The notes: generated by a model from the sequence alone, not told the origin. A stretch of DNA of 15,572 bases from Oscillospiraceae bacterium (GCA_017400025.1 JAFQAF010000359.1:1-15572), one strand, 5' to 3'; positions 5,931 through 13,330 are shown, counted from the first letter of the stretch. Translations and numbers: made by a program.

Positions 5931-6721
5931 AAAGGAAAAATACATTTTACCGCAGGCTTGCCTTCGGTGCAGCGGCTGTGATTGGGGTGGCACTTTTTGT
6001 GGCCGCCGGGCGGATAGCCGGCAACCCGCTGATAAAATTTTATCTTGAGAAAAAGACAGAGAATTATCTGCACACAGAGTACCCACAGCACAGTCTGGAG
6101 ATAACAAAGGCTGTGTATACCGGGTCTGATATGTTCAGCTTCTGTTTTACTGTGCAGGATGAAAGTATCAGAGACATAGAGTTTGAGGTAAGCTGGCATA
6201 ATGGCGGCAGGGAAATCAGCGACAACTACCCCCACAGAGTGGGCAATATGAAAAATACCTACAACCGCCTCAGCAATGCCCTTGCAGAGGATATTTCCTC
6301 CATACTGGCAGGAAATCCTGCGTTTGACGGAATAAACATAGGTGCGGCCTATGGGGACTGGGGGCAGGAAGTGTTCACCGGTTACCCGGAAAGCTCCGGG
6401 GTGTATCCTGATATGCCTTACAGCAGGGAAAATATAAATGTGCCTGTCACTGTGTATCTTTCCGGCAATGACCTGCCGGCAGATACGGACTTTGCCGCCG
6501 CTGTGGATATGGCACAGCGGGCACGGGAAGCAATGGAACGGAACGGAATTACTGCAGAATATATTTCCCTGGCGCTGAATGTGATAAGTGAAAGCGGTAA
6601 TTATTACTGCCGGAAAGGCGGGAAAATCCACCGTTCAGAGCTTTACTCACAGAATCTGGCCCAAAGACTGTATACTGCGCATCTGCCGGAATGCAAGCGG
6701 TGCGCAGAAAAAGCCAGCTGA
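5927..6721 (+). CDS. YfjL-like membrane-anchored extracytoplasmic protein
   Basis: A 264-aa protein with a basic start (MKRKNTFYRR), one uncleaved-looking membrane helix at about 11-28 and a long exported part. The stretch after the helix (AGNPLIKFYLEKKTENYL...YP) matches what I recall of the YfjL N-terminal domain, which often follows ECF sigma/anti-sigma pairs in clostridia. No catalytic motif is seen; four Cys occur (C72, then three near the C-terminus: YYC, PEC, RC). The gene lies 37 bp after the anti-sigma and ends at a strong terminator, so it is third in the operon. A role as co-regulator or as output of the sigma response is inferred from position only. The start codon overlaps a four-codon ORF. 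Confidence 0.65.
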   Translation: MKRKNTFYRRLAFGAAAVIGVALFVAAGRIAGNPLIKFYLEKKTENYLHTEYPQHSLEITKAVYTGSDMFSFCFTVQDESIRDIEFEVSWHNGGREISDNYPHRVGNMKNTYNRLSNALAEDISSILAGNPAFDGINIGAAYGDWGQEVFTGYPESSGVYPDMPYSRENINVPVTVYLSGNDLPADTDFAAAVDMAQRAREAMERNGITAEYISLALNVISESGNYYCRKGGKIHRSELYSQNLAQRLYTAHLPECKRCAEKAS

Positions 6722-6753
6722 CCTGCAATACGGATTTACAGAAAAACACAACA

Positions 6754-6797
6754 AAAAAGGAAAGAGTGTGGTAGCACTCTTTCCTTTTTGTTTTTTA
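6754..6797. terminator. Strong bidirectional terminator (sigma operon / nrdD unit)
   Basis: A 15-bp perfect stem, AAAAAGGAAAGAGTG (6754-6768) with CACTCTTTCCTTTTT (6775-6789) and a 6-nt loop. T-rich tails follow on both strands. Confidence 0.9.
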
Positions 6798-6803
6798 TAA
6801 ACC

Positions 6804-6824
6804 AAAACTCTCAACCAGAGTTTT
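6804..6824 (-). terminator. Second hairpin after the nrdD unit
   Basis: AAAACTCT (6804-6811) pairs with AGAGTTTT (6817-6824), 30 bp past the stop of the 59-aa gene. On minus the U-run is interrupted (TTTTGGTTTAT), so it probably assists the stronger hairpin next to it. Confidence 0.4.
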
Positions 6825-6853
6825 TAATTTACTTTATTTTATCACAGTCCGGA

Positions 6854-7033
6854 TTATTTTGCAACAGAGCCTGCCACTGTGTGTTTTACACGCTGGCTTT
6901 CTTCTGCGCGTTTTGCGTCGTTAAATCTGTCCACTGTGCCTACAAGGTAGCCTGTGATGCGGCGGATTCTTTCAAATTTTACGCCTTCGCCTACCAGACC
7001 TGTTTCAGGGTTGTAGTTAGCCATATTTGCCAT
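6854..7033 (-). CDS. Detached glycyl radical domain of class III ribonucleotide reductase
   Basis: A 59-aa protein with FERIRRITGYLVGT (about 20-33) and DRFNDAKRAEESQRVKH (35-51). These are the glycyl-radical loop and C-terminal tail that normally end NrdD itself; G28 in RITGYL would carry the radical. NrdD upstream stops before this motif, so the two polypeptides must assemble for activity. It is a genuine separate gene: nrdD ends in TAA (7050-7052), then a strong SD ACAGGAGGT, then ATG 7031-7033, so coupled translation but no fusion. Residues 1-19 (MANMANYNPETGLVGEGVK) form a new N-terminus. In full-length homologues as I remember them, FERIRRITGYL follows the zinc motif within about 10 residues. 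The function is inferred from the motif and position. Confidence 0.85.
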   Translation of the reverse strand: MANMANYNPETGLVGEGVKFERIRRITGYLVGTVDRFNDAKRAEESQRVKHTVAGSVAK

Positions 7034-7049
7034 AATATTTACCTCCTGT

Positions 7050-9371
7050 TTATACCAATGGGTTTGGAATTCTGTCTGCTTCTTCTTCAGGGTTGCCGCA
7101 CTGGCCCAGTGTGGCAGCATTCAGATGTTTGTACAGACCCAGCTTCTGCAGTTTTTCCAGAGGAACACCTTCGCCTTCACGTCTGCCGCAGCGTGGGCAT
7201 ACATCGCCGATAATGCCGTTGTAGCCGCACACAGGGTCACGGTCTACCGGATGGTTGATAGCGCCGTAGCCAATGCCGCATTCCTTCATTGCTCTTACCA
7301 CAGCTTCAAATGCTTCCAGGTTCTGGCTTACGTCGCCGTCCAGTTCCACATAAGTGATGTGGCCTGCATTTGTAAATGCGTGGTATGGTGCTTCCAGTCT
7401 GATTTTATCAAAAGCGGAAATCTGATATGCAACCGGAATATGGAAGCTGTTTGTGTAGTAATCTTTATCTGTAACGCCGGCAATTGAACCGAAGCGTTTT
7501 TTGTCCATTCTTACAAAGCGGCCGGAAAGACCTTCTGCCGGTGTGGCCAGCAGTGAGAAGTTCATGCCTGTTTTTTCGCACAGGTCATCTACCACTCTTC
7601 TCATAAAGCCCACAATTTCCAGACCTTTTGCCTGATATTCTTCGCCTTCACCGTGGTGGTGGCCGTAAAGGGCAGTCAGTGTTTCTGCCAGACCGATAAA
7701 GCCAATGGACAGTGTGCCGTGTTTCAGCACTTCGCCCACTTCGTCATCCGGCCCCAGCTTTTCGCTGCCCAGCCATACGCCCTGGCCCATCAGGAATGGG
7801 AAGTTGCGCACTTTTTTCTTTTTCTGGATAGCAAATCTGTCCATCAGCTGTTTGCCGCACAGTTCCATATATTTCTTCAGGCTGCGGTAGAATTCTGCTT
7901 CGTCACCCTTTGCTTCAATTGCAAGACGTGGCAGGTTGATGGATGTAAAGGACAGGTTGCCGCGGCTGTATGTGATTTCGTTTTCAGGGTCATAGTTGTT
8001 TGCCACTACACGTGTGCGGCAGCCCATGTAACCGATTTCTGTTCTCACATCATCCGGGTTGTAGTACTGCAGGTTGAACGGTGCATCCTGGAAAGAGAAG
8101 TTAGGGAACAGTCTCTTTGCGCTCACCTTGATGGCCAGCTGGAACAGGTCATAGTTAGGTTCGCCCGGATTGTAGTTGATGCCTTCCTTAACACGGAAAA
8201 TCTGGATAGGGAAGATAGGTGTTTCGCCGTGGCCCAGACCGGCGTCTGTAGCCAGCATCACGTTTTTCATTACCATTCTGCCTTCAGGGGATGTGTCCAT
8301 ACCGTAGTTGATGGATGAGAACGGTGTCTGTGCACCTGCACGGGAGTGCATTGTGTTCAGGTTGTGGATAAGTGCTTCCATAGCCTGGTATGTGGCCTTG
8401 TCTGTTTCCTGTTCTGCCTTTTTCACTGCAAATTTCTGTGCTTTTTCTGCCAGAGCTCTGTTACCTGTCAGTTCAGCCAGCATTTCCAGTTCACTGGCCA
8501 TATATTCTTCCTCTGCATTCAGTGCAGGCATTTTGCCTGTAGCCTCTGTGATTGCATAGGATTTTGCCTTCAGTTCTTCATAGTCCACAGCACATTCCAT
8601 AATTTCCAGATACTTTGCAATGTTCTGCAGGTACAGTTTGCGGTATGTTTTTCTTACGCCATCTGCCAGGCCGTAGTCAAAGTTTACAATACTCTGGCCG
8701 CCGTGCTGGTCGTTCTGGTTGGACTGTATCGCAATACATGCCAGTGCGGAATAGCTGGCAATATCGTTTGGTTCTCTCAGGAAGCCGTGGCCTGTGGAGA
8801 AGCCGCCTTTGAACAGGGACTTGATGTCTATCTGTGTGCAGGTGGTTGTCAGCGCATAGAAGTCAAAGTCGTGAATATGGATATAACCCTCTCTGTGTGC
8901 TTCTGCCTGGTCCGGTGCAAGAAGGAATTTCAGATAGTAATCCTTTGCGCCTTCGCTGCCGTACTTCAGCATTGTGCCCATAGGAGTATCGCCGTCAATA
9001 TTTGCGTTTTCTCTCTTTACGTCGCTGTTGAGAGCGTCTGAAAATGTGATTTCGTCAAAAATCTTCATCAGACTTGTGTTTCTTTCACGGATGTTGTTTC
9101 TGGATGCACGGTAGAGGATGTATCTCTTTGCCACAGAGTCAAGGCCGGCTTTCATCAGCTCGATTTCAACCTGGTCCTGGATTTCCTCAACAGTAGGTGT
9201 CACGTTTGCACCCTTGTCCAGAAAATGTCTTTCAACATTGCGTGCCACTTCGTCTGCTTTTTCAAAATCTGCGTGGCCGTCAGCTTCCATAGCCTTCAGC
9301 ACAGCCATTTTGATTTTGCCTATGTCGTACATTACAACACGGCCGTCACGTTTTATAATTCCGTTCAGCAT
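7050..9371 (-). CDS. nrdD: Anaerobic ribonucleoside-triphosphate reductase, large part without glycyl radical motif
   Basis: A 773-aa catalytic subunit of class III ribonucleotide reductase, which makes dNTPs from NTPs without oxygen. Residues 3-95 are an ATP-cone allosteric domain (IIKRDGRVVMYD...), followed by the ten-stranded barrel with active-site cysteines C178 (TTTCTQ) and C451 (GYMGCRTR). The zinc region holds C715, C725 and C728 (CGYNGIIGDVCPRCGR). The usual RxxGYL radical motif after it is absent; instead a roughly 45-residue tail (REGEGVPLEKLQKLG...GQCGN...PNPLV) ends the protein, and the motif is on the next gene. C758 in this tail might supply a further metal ligand (speculation). 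ATG 9369-9371 is preceded by GGAG. No nrdG activase is adjacent, which is unusual for nrdD; it must lie elsewhere. Expression is probably NrdR-controlled. Confidence 0.95.
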   Translation of the reverse strand: MLNGIIKRDGRVVMYDIGKIKMAVLKAMEADGHADFEKADEVARNVERHFLDKGANVTPTVEEIQDQVEIELMKAGLDSVAKRYILYRASRNNIRERNTSLMKIFDEITFSDALNSDVKRENANIDGDTPMGTMLKYGSEGAKDYYLKFLLAPDQAEAHREGYIHIHDFDFYALTTTCTQIDIKSLFKGGFSTGHGFLREPNDIASYSALACIAIQSNQNDQHGGQSIVNFDYGLADGVRKTYRKLYLQNIAKYLEIMECAVDYEELKAKSYAITEATGKMPALNAEEEYMASELEMLAELTGNRALAEKAQKFAVKKAEQETDKATYQAMEALIHNLNTMHSRAGAQTPFSSINYGMDTSPEGRMVMKNVMLATDAGLGHGETPIFPIQIFRVKEGINYNPGEPNYDLFQLAIKVSAKRLFPNFSFQDAPFNLQYYNPDDVRTEIGYMGCRTRVVANNYDPENEITYSRGNLSFTSINLPRLAIEAKGDEAEFYRSLKKYMELCGKQLMDRFAIQKKKKVRNFPFLMGQGVWLGSEKLGPDDEVGEVLKHGTLSIGFIGLAETLTALYGHHHGEGEEYQAKGLEIVGFMRRVVDDLCEKTGMNFSLLATPAEGLSGRFVRMDKKRFGSIAGVTDKDYYTNSFHIPVAYQISAFDKIRLEAPYHAFTNAGHITYVELDGDVSQNLEAFEAVVRAMKECGIGYGAINHPVDRDPVCGYNGIIGDVCPRCGRREGEGVPLEKLQKLGLYKHLNAATLGQCGNPEEEADRIPNPLV

Positions 9372-9393
9372 TATATTTCTCCATTACAAATTA

Positions 9394-9442
9394 ATTCTAT
9401 ATTTAGTTACCAGATATATTATACACTCACTATATGTTGTGT
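9394..9442 (-). promoter_or_regulatory. Candidate tandem NrdR boxes
   Basis: Box A at 9427-9442 (plus TCACTATATGTTGTGT) matches the NrdR consensus ACACwATATATwGTGT at 14 of 16 positions and fills the spacer of the nrdD promoter. Box B at 9394-9409 (ATTCTATATTTAGTTA) matches less well, about 11 of 16. The boxes are 17 bp apart; known tandem boxes are usually 15-16 bp apart. NrdR represses RNR operons when dATP/ATP is high. Confidence 0.65.
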
Positions 9443-9447
9443 GTCAA
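9418..9447 (-). promoter_or_regulatory. Sigma-A promoter of nrdD
   Basis: Perfect -35 TTGACA (9447-9442), 18-bp spacer, perfect -10 TATAAT (9423-9418) on minus, about 45 bp before the nrdD ATG. Confidence 0.85.
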
Positions 9448-9619
9448 AGGTTTAAAACTGTAATAATACACAAATTTAAGGGGCAAAGTTCTATGCATTT
9501 TCAAATCTTTGGTATTGACTTACAAAAATATATAAAAAAGAAAGGGACAATCTATGTATCTTGCACGAATAGATATTTTTTTACTTTTTCAGATGGGCAG
9601 ATTTACATCACCGGTGCCT

Positions 9620-9648
9620 TTAACTATAATAGTAATTATATATATAAT
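9620..9648 (+). promoter_or_regulatory. Candidate promoter of the ABC transporter operon
   Basis: -35 TTAACT (9620-9625), 17-bp spacer, -10 TATAAT (9643-9648); the -10 lies in an 18-bp perfect palindrome (9633-9650). A second TATAAT at 9698-9703 has no good -35. The choice is uncertain because the region is very AT-rich. Confidence 0.35.
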
Positions 9649-9732
9649 TATTACAGAACTGTTATTTAAAAGTCACAGACAGGTAATATATATGGGATAT
9701 AATGAAGCTGTAAACCCGAAAAGGAGGATACT

Positions 9733-10416
9733 ATGGAAATACTCAGAGCAGAAAATCTCTACAAGATATATGGGGAGGGCCCCGGCAGGGTAACAGCCCT
9801 GGACGGCGTTTCCTTTTCTGTACAGCAGGGGGAATTTGTGGCCATAGTGGGGGCATCCGGCAGCGGCAAAAGCACACTGCTGCACATACTGGGCGGCGTG
9901 GACCTGCCCACCGGCGGCAAGGTGTACCTTGACGGCAAGGATGTCTACCGGCAGAATGATGAACAGCTGGCCATTTTCCGCCGCAGGGAGGTGGGGCTGA
10001 TATATCAGTTCTACAATCTTATCCCGGTTATGAACGTGGTGGAAAACATCACAATGCCCGTCCTGCTGGACTCCCGCAGGCCAGACCCGGACAGACTGGA
10101 GGAAATCCTGGAAATCCTGGATTTAAAAGGCAGGGAAAACCACCTGCCGAACCAGCTTTCCGGCGGCCAGCAGCAGCGTGTGTCCATAGGCCGTGCGCTG
10201 ATAAACTCACCCTCTGTGGTGCTGGCGGACGAGCCCACCGGCAACCTGGACTCAAAAAACAGTCAGCAGATTATTGAACTGCTGAAAAAATCAAACAAAA
10301 CCTACGGGCAGACTCTTATCCTCATCACCCACGATGAAAACATCGCCCTTCAGGCAGACAGGATAATCGCCCTTGCAGACGGCAGGATAGTCAGGGACGA
10401 GGTGATAAAAAGGTGA
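9733..10416 (+). CDS. ABC transporter ATP-binding protein, MacB/SalY type
   Basis: A 227-aa cytoplasmic ATPase that powers the FtsX-type permease encoded next. Walker A is GASGSGKST (40-48), Q-loop Q92 in YQFYNLIP, signature LSGGQ (142-146), Walker [10 protein letters not shown] (162-170) and H-loop H200. The DEPTGNLD sequence and the size are typical of the MacB/LolD/BceA group, which handles peptides or lipoproteins. SD AAGGAGG lies 5 nt before the ATG. The TGA overlaps the GTG of the permease (GTGA), so translation is coupled. No two-component system of the BceRS type is next to it, so its inducer is not evident here. Confidence 0.93.
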   Translation: MEILRAENLYKIYGEGPGRVTALDGVSFSVQQGEFVAIVGASGSGKSTLLHILGGVDLPTGGKVYLDGKDVYRQNDEQLAIFRRREVGLIYQFYNLIPVMNVVENITMPVLLDSRRPDPDRLEEILEILDLKGRENHLPNQLSGGQQQRVSIGRALINSPSVVLADEPTGNLDSKNSQQIIELLKKSNKTYGQTLILITHDENIALQADRIIALADGRIVRDEVIKR

Positions 10417-12917
10417 ATATACTCAACCTCTATACATACAAAACCCTGAAGGAAAACAAATCCCGCACTCTGGTCACCCTTGTGGGTATCATACTGTCCC
10501 TGGCCATGCTCACCTGCGTCACCACACTGATTTCCACATCCCAGGCCTGGCTTAAAAACAGCGTTATGGAAACCTACGGCAACTGGCACGGTGTGATACT
10601 GGAAGCAGATGAAGAGGTCCGCCGGGATATGCTTATGAACGGCGATATCCGGCACAGCTTTGCCCTGCACCACATAGGTTTTTCACCCCTGGACGACGGC
10701 CTTGAACACACAGACTATATATTCACCGCCGCCGCTGACAGTGAATTCTTCCGCAATATGCCTGTTGAAATCACCAGCGGCCGCCTGCCGGAAACCCGGG
10801 CAGAGGTAATTGTACCGGAAAATATGTATATAAACGGCAACCGGCAGTACACCTTAGGCCAGGAAATCACACTGCTCACCGGCCGCAGGGAATATATGGG
10901 GGAAACCCTTTACACCCACAACCCCTTTGTGGAAGGTGAGGTGCTGAAGGATACAGAATACAGAAACTACACCGTGGTTGGTTTTTACCGGCGCCCTTCA
11001 CTGCAGTTTTCCGTCACCGGCCCCACACTGCTTACCGGGGACTGGTACGGTGACTGCAAAAGCGATATTTACTATATTTCGGCAGATATCCGGGACACCT
11101 ACCGCATTATGGACAGATATACCGGCCGGCCTTACTACTGCGGCAGTGTGACAAACACCACTCTGCTGCGCTTTTCCGGCACAGCCGCCACAAAAGGCTA
11201 CAACGCCACCCTTTACAGCCTGGGCGTGATACTTATGACCATTATAGTCTTTGCTTCCATCGCCCTTATTTACAACGCCTTTTCCATTTCAATAGGCGAA
11301 AGAACCAGGCAGTTCGGCCTGCTGTCCTCCATCGGTGCCACCCGCCGCCAGCTGCGTGCCAGCGTTGTGGCAGAAGCGCTGATGCTGTGTGTCATCGGCG
11401 TGCCCCTGGGCATTGCCGCCGGCCTTGCAGGCATTGCCTTCACCCTGGAATTCATACAGAATGTGTTCAGCCTGGGCTTTGAGGAAATCTCCTTTGCCGG
11501 TGCGGAAAATGTGGTGTTTGATATGGTGGTTTCCCCCTATGCCATAGGCATAGCGGCGGCCATAGGTATACTCACAATTATGGTTTCTGCCTGGCTGCCT
11601 GCCAGAAAGGCTCTCAGAAATACCGCCATTGATGCCCTCAGATTGACCAATGAAATAAAACTGACCCCAAAGGATATAAAAAGCAATCCTCTTCCGGCAA
11701 AACTGTTCGGTGTGGAGGCCACAGTGGCCGCCCGCAACTTCCGCCGTTCAAAGCGCCGCTACCGCGCAACGGTAATCAGCCTGTTTATGAGCATGGTGCT
11801 GTTTGTTTCCGCCTGGTCTTTCTGCCAGGAACTGGAAAAAAGTATCGGCATTATGAACCCAAACCCTGCATACGACCTTGTGTATTACCATTACCCGGAA
11901 ACAGAAGAGCTTTCAATGGAAACACTTAAGGAAAGGTTTAAGGCTGTGGACGGTGTGGAAAATGTATTTTACTCCCAGAATCTGTACATGCCTATGCCTT
12001 TCAGCGACGATGTGCTTACAGAAGAATACAGGCAGCTGTGGGCCGGCGGCGATGACTATATGCACATAGTTTTTATGGACGATGAAAGCTTTTACGCCTG
12101 GGCACACGAAAACGGGCACACAGACCTGCCTGCAAAAGGTGAAATAACCGGCTTTGCGGTAAATGCCGCCAGAAAGCACGATTATGAAAAGGACGTGTAC
12201 TACGATGCCAGAGTGTTCAAAAATGATAAAATCAGCTTCACTCCGCCTGCCGCAGACACACCGGTGAATCTGCGTATCTGCAGCCGGCTGCCAATGAATA
12301 TGGACAAAGTGCGGGACACCTTTGTAATGGCAGTGCTGCCCTACTCCTGTATGGATATGCTGTTCCCGGGAAGCGCCTATGCAACGGGAAGCATAATGGT
12401 ATCTGCTGCAAATCCCAACGAAACAGAAAAGAAGCTGGCAGATATAGTAGCCCTGCCGGGCAATATTGTGAACAGTTACAGAGAATATCAGACCAACCGT
12501 GCCATTATAGGCATTGTGAAAGTGTTCACCTACGGCTTTATTGTCCTCATCAGCCTTATTGCCTGCGCCAATGTGTTCAATACCATTTCCACCAATGTGG
12601 CCCTGCGCCGCAGGGAGTTTGCGGTACTGCGCTCTGTGGGTATGTCCGGCCGCAGCTTTGACAGAATGATGATTTACGAATGCCTGCTCTACGGCACAAA
12701 GTCTGTCCTTATGGGGCTGCCGGTTTCCCTGGCCGTCAGCCTGTGGATATACAGCGCTGTCCGCAGGGGCTTCTCTACAGCATACAGACCGCCACTGCAG
12801 GGTATGGCCATTGCCGTGGCCGGCGTGTTTATCGTGGTGATAATCACTATGATTTACGCCACCCGCAGGATAAAAAGGGAAAACGTAATAGACGCTCTCA
12901 AGGACGAAAACCTTTAA
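10413..12917 (+). CDS. ABC transporter permease with two FtsX domains
   Basis: An 834-aa integral membrane protein, partner of the preceding ATPase. The order is TM1 (about 20-42), a roughly 220-residue extracellular domain, and FtsX domain 1 with helices at about 268-290, 316-345 and 375-398. The linker carries a coupling-type sequence (GERTRQFGLLSSIGATRRQL). TM5 is at about 452-470, followed by a second extracellular domain of about 230 residues, then FtsX domain 2 with helices at about 705-723, 752-780 and 793-815 (RRREFAVLRSVGMSGRSF between them). This two-copy, eight-helix layout is that of SalY/putative_ABC permeases; BceB-type proteins are about 650 aa with ten helices. Such systems export or sense antimicrobial peptides or extract lipids; the substrate here is unknown. 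The GTG start overlaps the ATPase stop. Confidence 0.88.
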   Translation: MNILNLYTYKTLKENKSRTLVTLVGIILSLAMLTCVTTLISTSQAWLKNSVMETYGNWHGVILEADEEVRRDMLMNGDIRHSFALHHIGFSPLDDGLEHTDYIFTAAADSEFFRNMPVEITSGRLPETRAEVIVPENMYINGNRQYTLGQEITLLTGRREYMGETLYTHNPFVEGEVLKDTEYRNYTVVGFYRRPSLQFSVTGPTLLTGDWYGDCKSDIYYISADIRDTYRIMDRYTGRPYYCGSVTNTTLLRFSGTAATKGYNATLYSLGVILMTIIVFASIALIYNAFSISIGERTRQFGLLSSIGATRRQLRASVVAEALMLCVIGVPLGIAAGLAGIAFTLEFIQNVFSLGFEEISFAGAENVVFDMVVSPYAIGIAAAIGILTIMVSAWLPARKALRNTAIDALRLTNEIKLTPKDIKSNPLPAKLFGVEATVAARNFRRSKRRYRATVISLFMSMVLFVSAWSFCQELEKSIGIMNPNPAYDLVYYHYPETEELSMETLKERFKAVDGVENVFYSQNLYMPMPFSDDVLTEEYRQLWAGGDDYMHIVFMDDESFYAWAHENGHTDLPAKGEITGFAVNAARKHDYEKDVYYDARVFKNDKISFTPPAADTPVNLRICSRLPMNMDKVRDTFVMAVLPYSCMDMLFPGSAYATGSIMVSAANPNETEKKLADIVALPGNIVNSYREYQTNRAIIGIVKVFTYGFIVLISLIACANVFNTISTNVALRRREFAVLRSVGMSGRSFDRMMIYECLLYGTKSVLMGLPVSLAVSLWIYSAVRRGFSTAYRPPLQGMAIAVAGVFIVVIITMIYATRRIKRENVIDALKDENL

Positions 12918-12921
12918 AAAA

Positions 12922-12958
12922 GGGCGGAATATCTCTTCGCCCACAAAATTTTATAAAA
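12922..12958 (+). terminator. Probable weak terminator after the ABC operon
   Basis: GGGCG (12922-12926) pairs with CGCCC (12938-12942), with an 11-nt loop and an AT-rich but interrupted T tail. Confidence 0.35.
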
Positions 12959-12973
12959 TTTTTCCAATAATGC

Positions 12974-13002
12974 TTGACAAATCCATTATGTGGTGGTATT
13001 AT
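12974..13002 (+). promoter_or_regulatory. Promoter of tRNA-Arg
   Basis: Perfect -35 TTGACA (12974-12979), 17-bp spacer, -10 TATTAT (12997-13002), 12 bp before the mature tRNA 5' end. Confidence 0.85.
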
Positions 13003-13014
13003 AATTAAGCATTA

Positions 13015-13091
13015 GCGCTAGTAGCTCAGCTGGATAGAGTGCTTGACTACGAATCAAGAGGTCAGGGGTTCGAGTCCCTTCTAGCGCACCA
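13015..13091 (+). tRNA. tRNA-Arg (anticodon ACG)
   Basis: Full cloverleaf. The acceptor GCGCTAG (13015-13021) pairs with CTAGCGC (13081-13087), then discriminator A and encoded CCA (13089-13091). The anticodon stem CTTGA/TCAAG encloses loop CTACGAA with anticodon ACG, expected to be read as ICG for Arg CGN codons. The T-arm is AGGGG-TTCGAGT-CCCTT. It is transcribed alone and ends at the hairpin directly downstream. Confidence 0.97.
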
Positions 13092-13135
13092 ATAAGAGCA
13101 GTACACAAAAGTGTGCTGCTTTTTTGTTTTGTGTA
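13077..13135 (+). repeat. Direct repeat copy A: tRNA-Arg tail plus terminator
   Basis: The 59 bp from the T-arm 3' side through the terminator recur 178 bp downstream (13255-13313), identical at 52 of 59 positions by eye. Differences are spread and mostly in the terminator hairpin. Confidence 0.85.
13098..13130 (+). terminator. tRNA-Arg terminator
   Basis: GCAGTACAC (13098-13106) pairs with GTGTGCTGC (13111-13119), with one T-G pair and loop AAAA, then TTTTTTGTTTT. Confidence 0.88.
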
Positions 13136-13254
13136 GAATAAAAGCAAGGGCCTCTTTCTCGTCTGCGACTCGCACAGCACAGCTGTGCTCCCTGCATAAG
13201 TTCCACCGACGGAAAATTCTGCGGCAGCGCCTTGCATTTTCCGGGTGTCACTTA
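13136..13254. repeat. Palindrome-rich insert between the two tRNA-tail copies
   Basis: Contents: GCAAGG (13144-13149) with CCTTGC (13230-13235); a 14-bp perfect palindrome AGCACAGCTGTGCT (13176-13189); and CGGAAAAT (13210-13217) with ATTTTCCG (13236-13243). The last overlaps the first's right arm region, so alternative folds are possible. It is GC-richer than its flanks. It may be a small interspersed element or remnant; no transposase and no family recognised. Confidence 0.45.
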
Positions 13255-13313
13255 CCTTCTGGCGCATCAATAAGAGCAGTACACGAATGTGTACTGATTT
13301 TTTGTTTTATGTA
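13255..13313 (+). repeat. Direct repeat copy B: tRNA-Arg tail plus terminator
   Basis: Second copy of 13077-13135. It keeps the acceptor-end sequence (GCGCA-T-CA) but the rest of a tRNA is absent upstream. Its hairpin CAGTACAC (13277-13284) / GTGTACTG (13289-13296) is perfect, so the T-G pair of copy A is T-A here, followed by TTTTTTGTTTT. The terminator fold has been conserved. Confidence 0.85.
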
Positions 13314-13330
13314 CTTATTTTCGGTAATTA

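Larger units (their letters stand above)
9372..9732. other. Divergent intergenic region between nrdD and the ABC operon
   Basis: It contains the nrdD promoter and NrdR-like boxes at the left, and a candidate promoter with an 18-bp AT palindrome (9633-9650) for the ABC operon at the right. The middle (9450-9610) is AT-rich with nothing I can assign. Confidence 0.5.

Noticed and set aside
7034..7052. Frameshift, stop read-through or sequencing error joining nrdD to the 59-aa ORF
   Set aside because: The two ORFs are separated by a stop, a near-perfect SD and an ATG, and both carry extra non-homologous sequence at the break. A simple error would not create these.
6854..7120. 88-aa version of the glycyl-radical ORF starting upstream
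   Set aside because: The extension overlaps the end of nrdD in another frame; the ATG at 7033 has a strong SD.
9554..9793. 79-aa plus ORF with one hydrophobic stretch upstream of the ABC ATPase
   Set aside because: Weak SD only; it runs out of frame into the ABC gene across that gene's SD and start, and ends in low-complexity translation. The AT-rich DNA explains the Ile-rich helix.
12986..13270. 94-aa minus-strand ORF containing LEGTRTPDLLIRSQALYPAEL
   Set aside because: It is the antisense translation of the tRNA-Arg gene and its flanks, a well-known false ORF.
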